Positions 6,272 to 6,914 of a DNA stretch of 6,914 bases are shown here, in pieces. Made by a program: the position numbers and the translations under genes. Positions within the stretch are counted from its first letter, which is position 1; every line of letters starts with the position of its first letter. Source of the DNA: an uncultured Oscillospiraceae bacterium (lineage in GTDB: Bacteria > Bacillota > Clostridia > Oscillospirales > Oscillospiraceae); NCBI GenBank assembly GCA_934565425.1, contig CAKTHW010000079.1:1-6914 (forward strand), written 5' to 3'. The notes beneath the pieces were generated by a model. That model ran no database searches and was not told where the DNA came from. It saw nothing but the letters and a program-made list of their open reading frames with translations.

Positions 6272-6288
6272 CAGGGACGTGCTACAAT
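6260..6288 (+). promoter_or_regulatory. Promoter of the alaS T-box leader, overlapping the U32 gene end
   Basis: TTGACT (6260-6265) and TACAAT (6283-6288) each match the consensus at 5 of 6, with a 17-base spacer. The -35 encodes Leu404-Thr405 of the U32 protein. Transcription should start near 6295, just before the first T-box helix begins at 6302, which independently supports the promoter. Confidence 0.88.
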
Positions 6289-6294
6289 AGACCC

Positions 6295-6530
6295 GTTACA
6301 TCGCTGAGACGAAACGAGCTGTGACAAAGGCGTCCAAAGCGAGCGGGGGAGGGTGCAAGCCCCGCGATGGCCGGTCGCAGCAGCCATTTCCGAGCGGCCT
6401 GGGAGGACCAGGACGACCCATCCCCGTTACCGGATGACCGAGATGTCCACACTGTCGTTGCGGTGAGGACAAATCAGGGTGGTACCGCGAGTTTGCCCTC
6501 GCCCCTGAATGCCAGGGGCGGGGGCTTTTT
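6295..6530 (+). ncRNA. T-box riboswitch (alanine), transcriptional, upstream of alaS
   Basis: The leader senses uncharged tRNA-Ala and lets transcription reach alaS when alanine charging is low. The conserved T-box, AAATCAGGGTGGTACCGCG, is at 6471-6489. Its UGGU bulge can pair with an ACCA tRNA end, as expected for tRNA-Ala with discriminator A73. Stem I has a kink-turn-like base: CGC (6302-6304) with GCG (6394-6396), GA steps at 6306-6307 and 6392-6393, and GAAA (6311-6314) with TTTC (6387-6390). Above the specifier loop CTGTGAC (6319-6325) pairs with GTCGCAG (6374-6380). The specifier is most simply GCC at 6383-6385, followed by A. The distal part has GCGGGG/CCCCGC (6343-6348, 6360-6365) capped by a GGTGCAA motif. 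CATCC/GGATG (6419-6423, 6432-6436) and TGTCC/GGACA (6444-6448, 6467-6471) fit stems II and III. AGGG (6476-6479) pairs with CCCT (6496-6499) in the antiterminator, excluding the terminator. Confidence 0.95.
6495..6530 (+). terminator. T-box regulated intrinsic terminator
   Basis: GCCCTCGCCCCTG (6495-6507) pairs over 13 bp, with one G-U, with CAGGGGCGGGGGC (6513-6525) around an AATGC loop. Five T residues follow (6526-6530), then GTTTGT. Its 5' arm contains the CCCT needed by the antiterminator, so the two folds exclude each other. It is the only terminator seen after the U32 gene and so probably also ends most transcripts of the upstream cluster. Confidence 0.95.
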
Positions 6531-6535
6531 GTTTG

Positions 6536-6618
6536 TCCGTCCAGCCGCTGCGCATAGGCACAGAACGGTCTTGCAATGGCCGTTTGGGATACCATTTTTT
6601 GTTTGGAGGAAGAAAGAA
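6536..6618 (+). other. alaS leader after the T-box terminator, with ribosome-binding site
   Basis: These 83 bases hold no gene. GGAGGA at 6605-6610 is a strong ribosome-binding site eight bases before the alaS ATG. A weak 5-bp repeat AATGG/CCATT (6575-6579, 6592-6596) before a T-run is too poor to call a second terminator. Confidence 0.75.

Positions 6619-6914
<296 letters not shown>

Noticed and set aside
6575..6600. Second terminator hairpin (AATGG/CCATT then a T-run) before alaS
   Set aside because: Only five weak pairs with a 12-base loop. A terminator here would also block alaS after T-box antitermination.

Overview
The window looks like a chromosomal housekeeping segment from a fairly high-GC member of the Clostridia. 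An Oscillospiraceae-type gut bacterium of the Flavonifractor/Pseudoflavonifractor kind is my best guess. The basis is Firmicutes-style AGGAGG ribosome-binding sites, a T-box riboswitch in front of alaS, Clostridia-type Tmk and MltG variants, and codons rich in G/C at the third position. The taxon is an inference from style, not from a search. I see no mobile element, CRISPR array, tRNA or rRNA.

Left part, minus strand (1-2120): two separately transcribed envelope genes. A SEDS-family (FtsW/RodA/SpoVE) peptidoglycan polymerase gene runs off the left edge. It carries an N-terminal phosphothreonine-binding FHA domain and starts at a GTG with a perfect ribosome-binding site. Upstream of it is a monocistronic TagH/Wzt-like polysaccharide-exporter ATPase gene, closed by a strong intrinsic terminator (1290-1321). 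No permease gene is adjacent.

Middle (2121-2312): a divergent promoter region. Two extended -10 promoters point away from each other and share the 11-mer GCTATGGTATA.

Right part, plus strand (2313-6271): a closely spaced cluster of tmk (thymidylate kinase), a DJ-1/PfpI-family gene, mltG (endolytic transglycosylase) and a U32 'peptidase' of the RlhA/TrhP type, which is probably an RNA hydroxylase. Gaps are 21-67 bases. A short intrinsic-terminator-like hairpin before mltG may set expression levels within the cluster.

Right edge (6260-6914): a near-consensus promoter whose -35 box lies inside the last codons of the U32 gene drives a complete T-box riboswitch. It has a candidate GCC (Ala) specifier, a UGGU tRNA-end-binding bulge and a terminator. 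It leads into alaS, which is cut by the window end. Transcripts from the upstream operon must also pass through this T-box, so it probably acts as the operon's terminator as well as the alaS switch.

The themes are wall growth (SEDS synthase, MltG, polysaccharide exporter), nucleotide supply (Tmk) and translation (U32 RNA modification, AlaRS). I do not see a wholly new system. The most interesting items are the FHA-SEDS fusion, the orphan exporter ATPase and the nested promoter/T-box junction.
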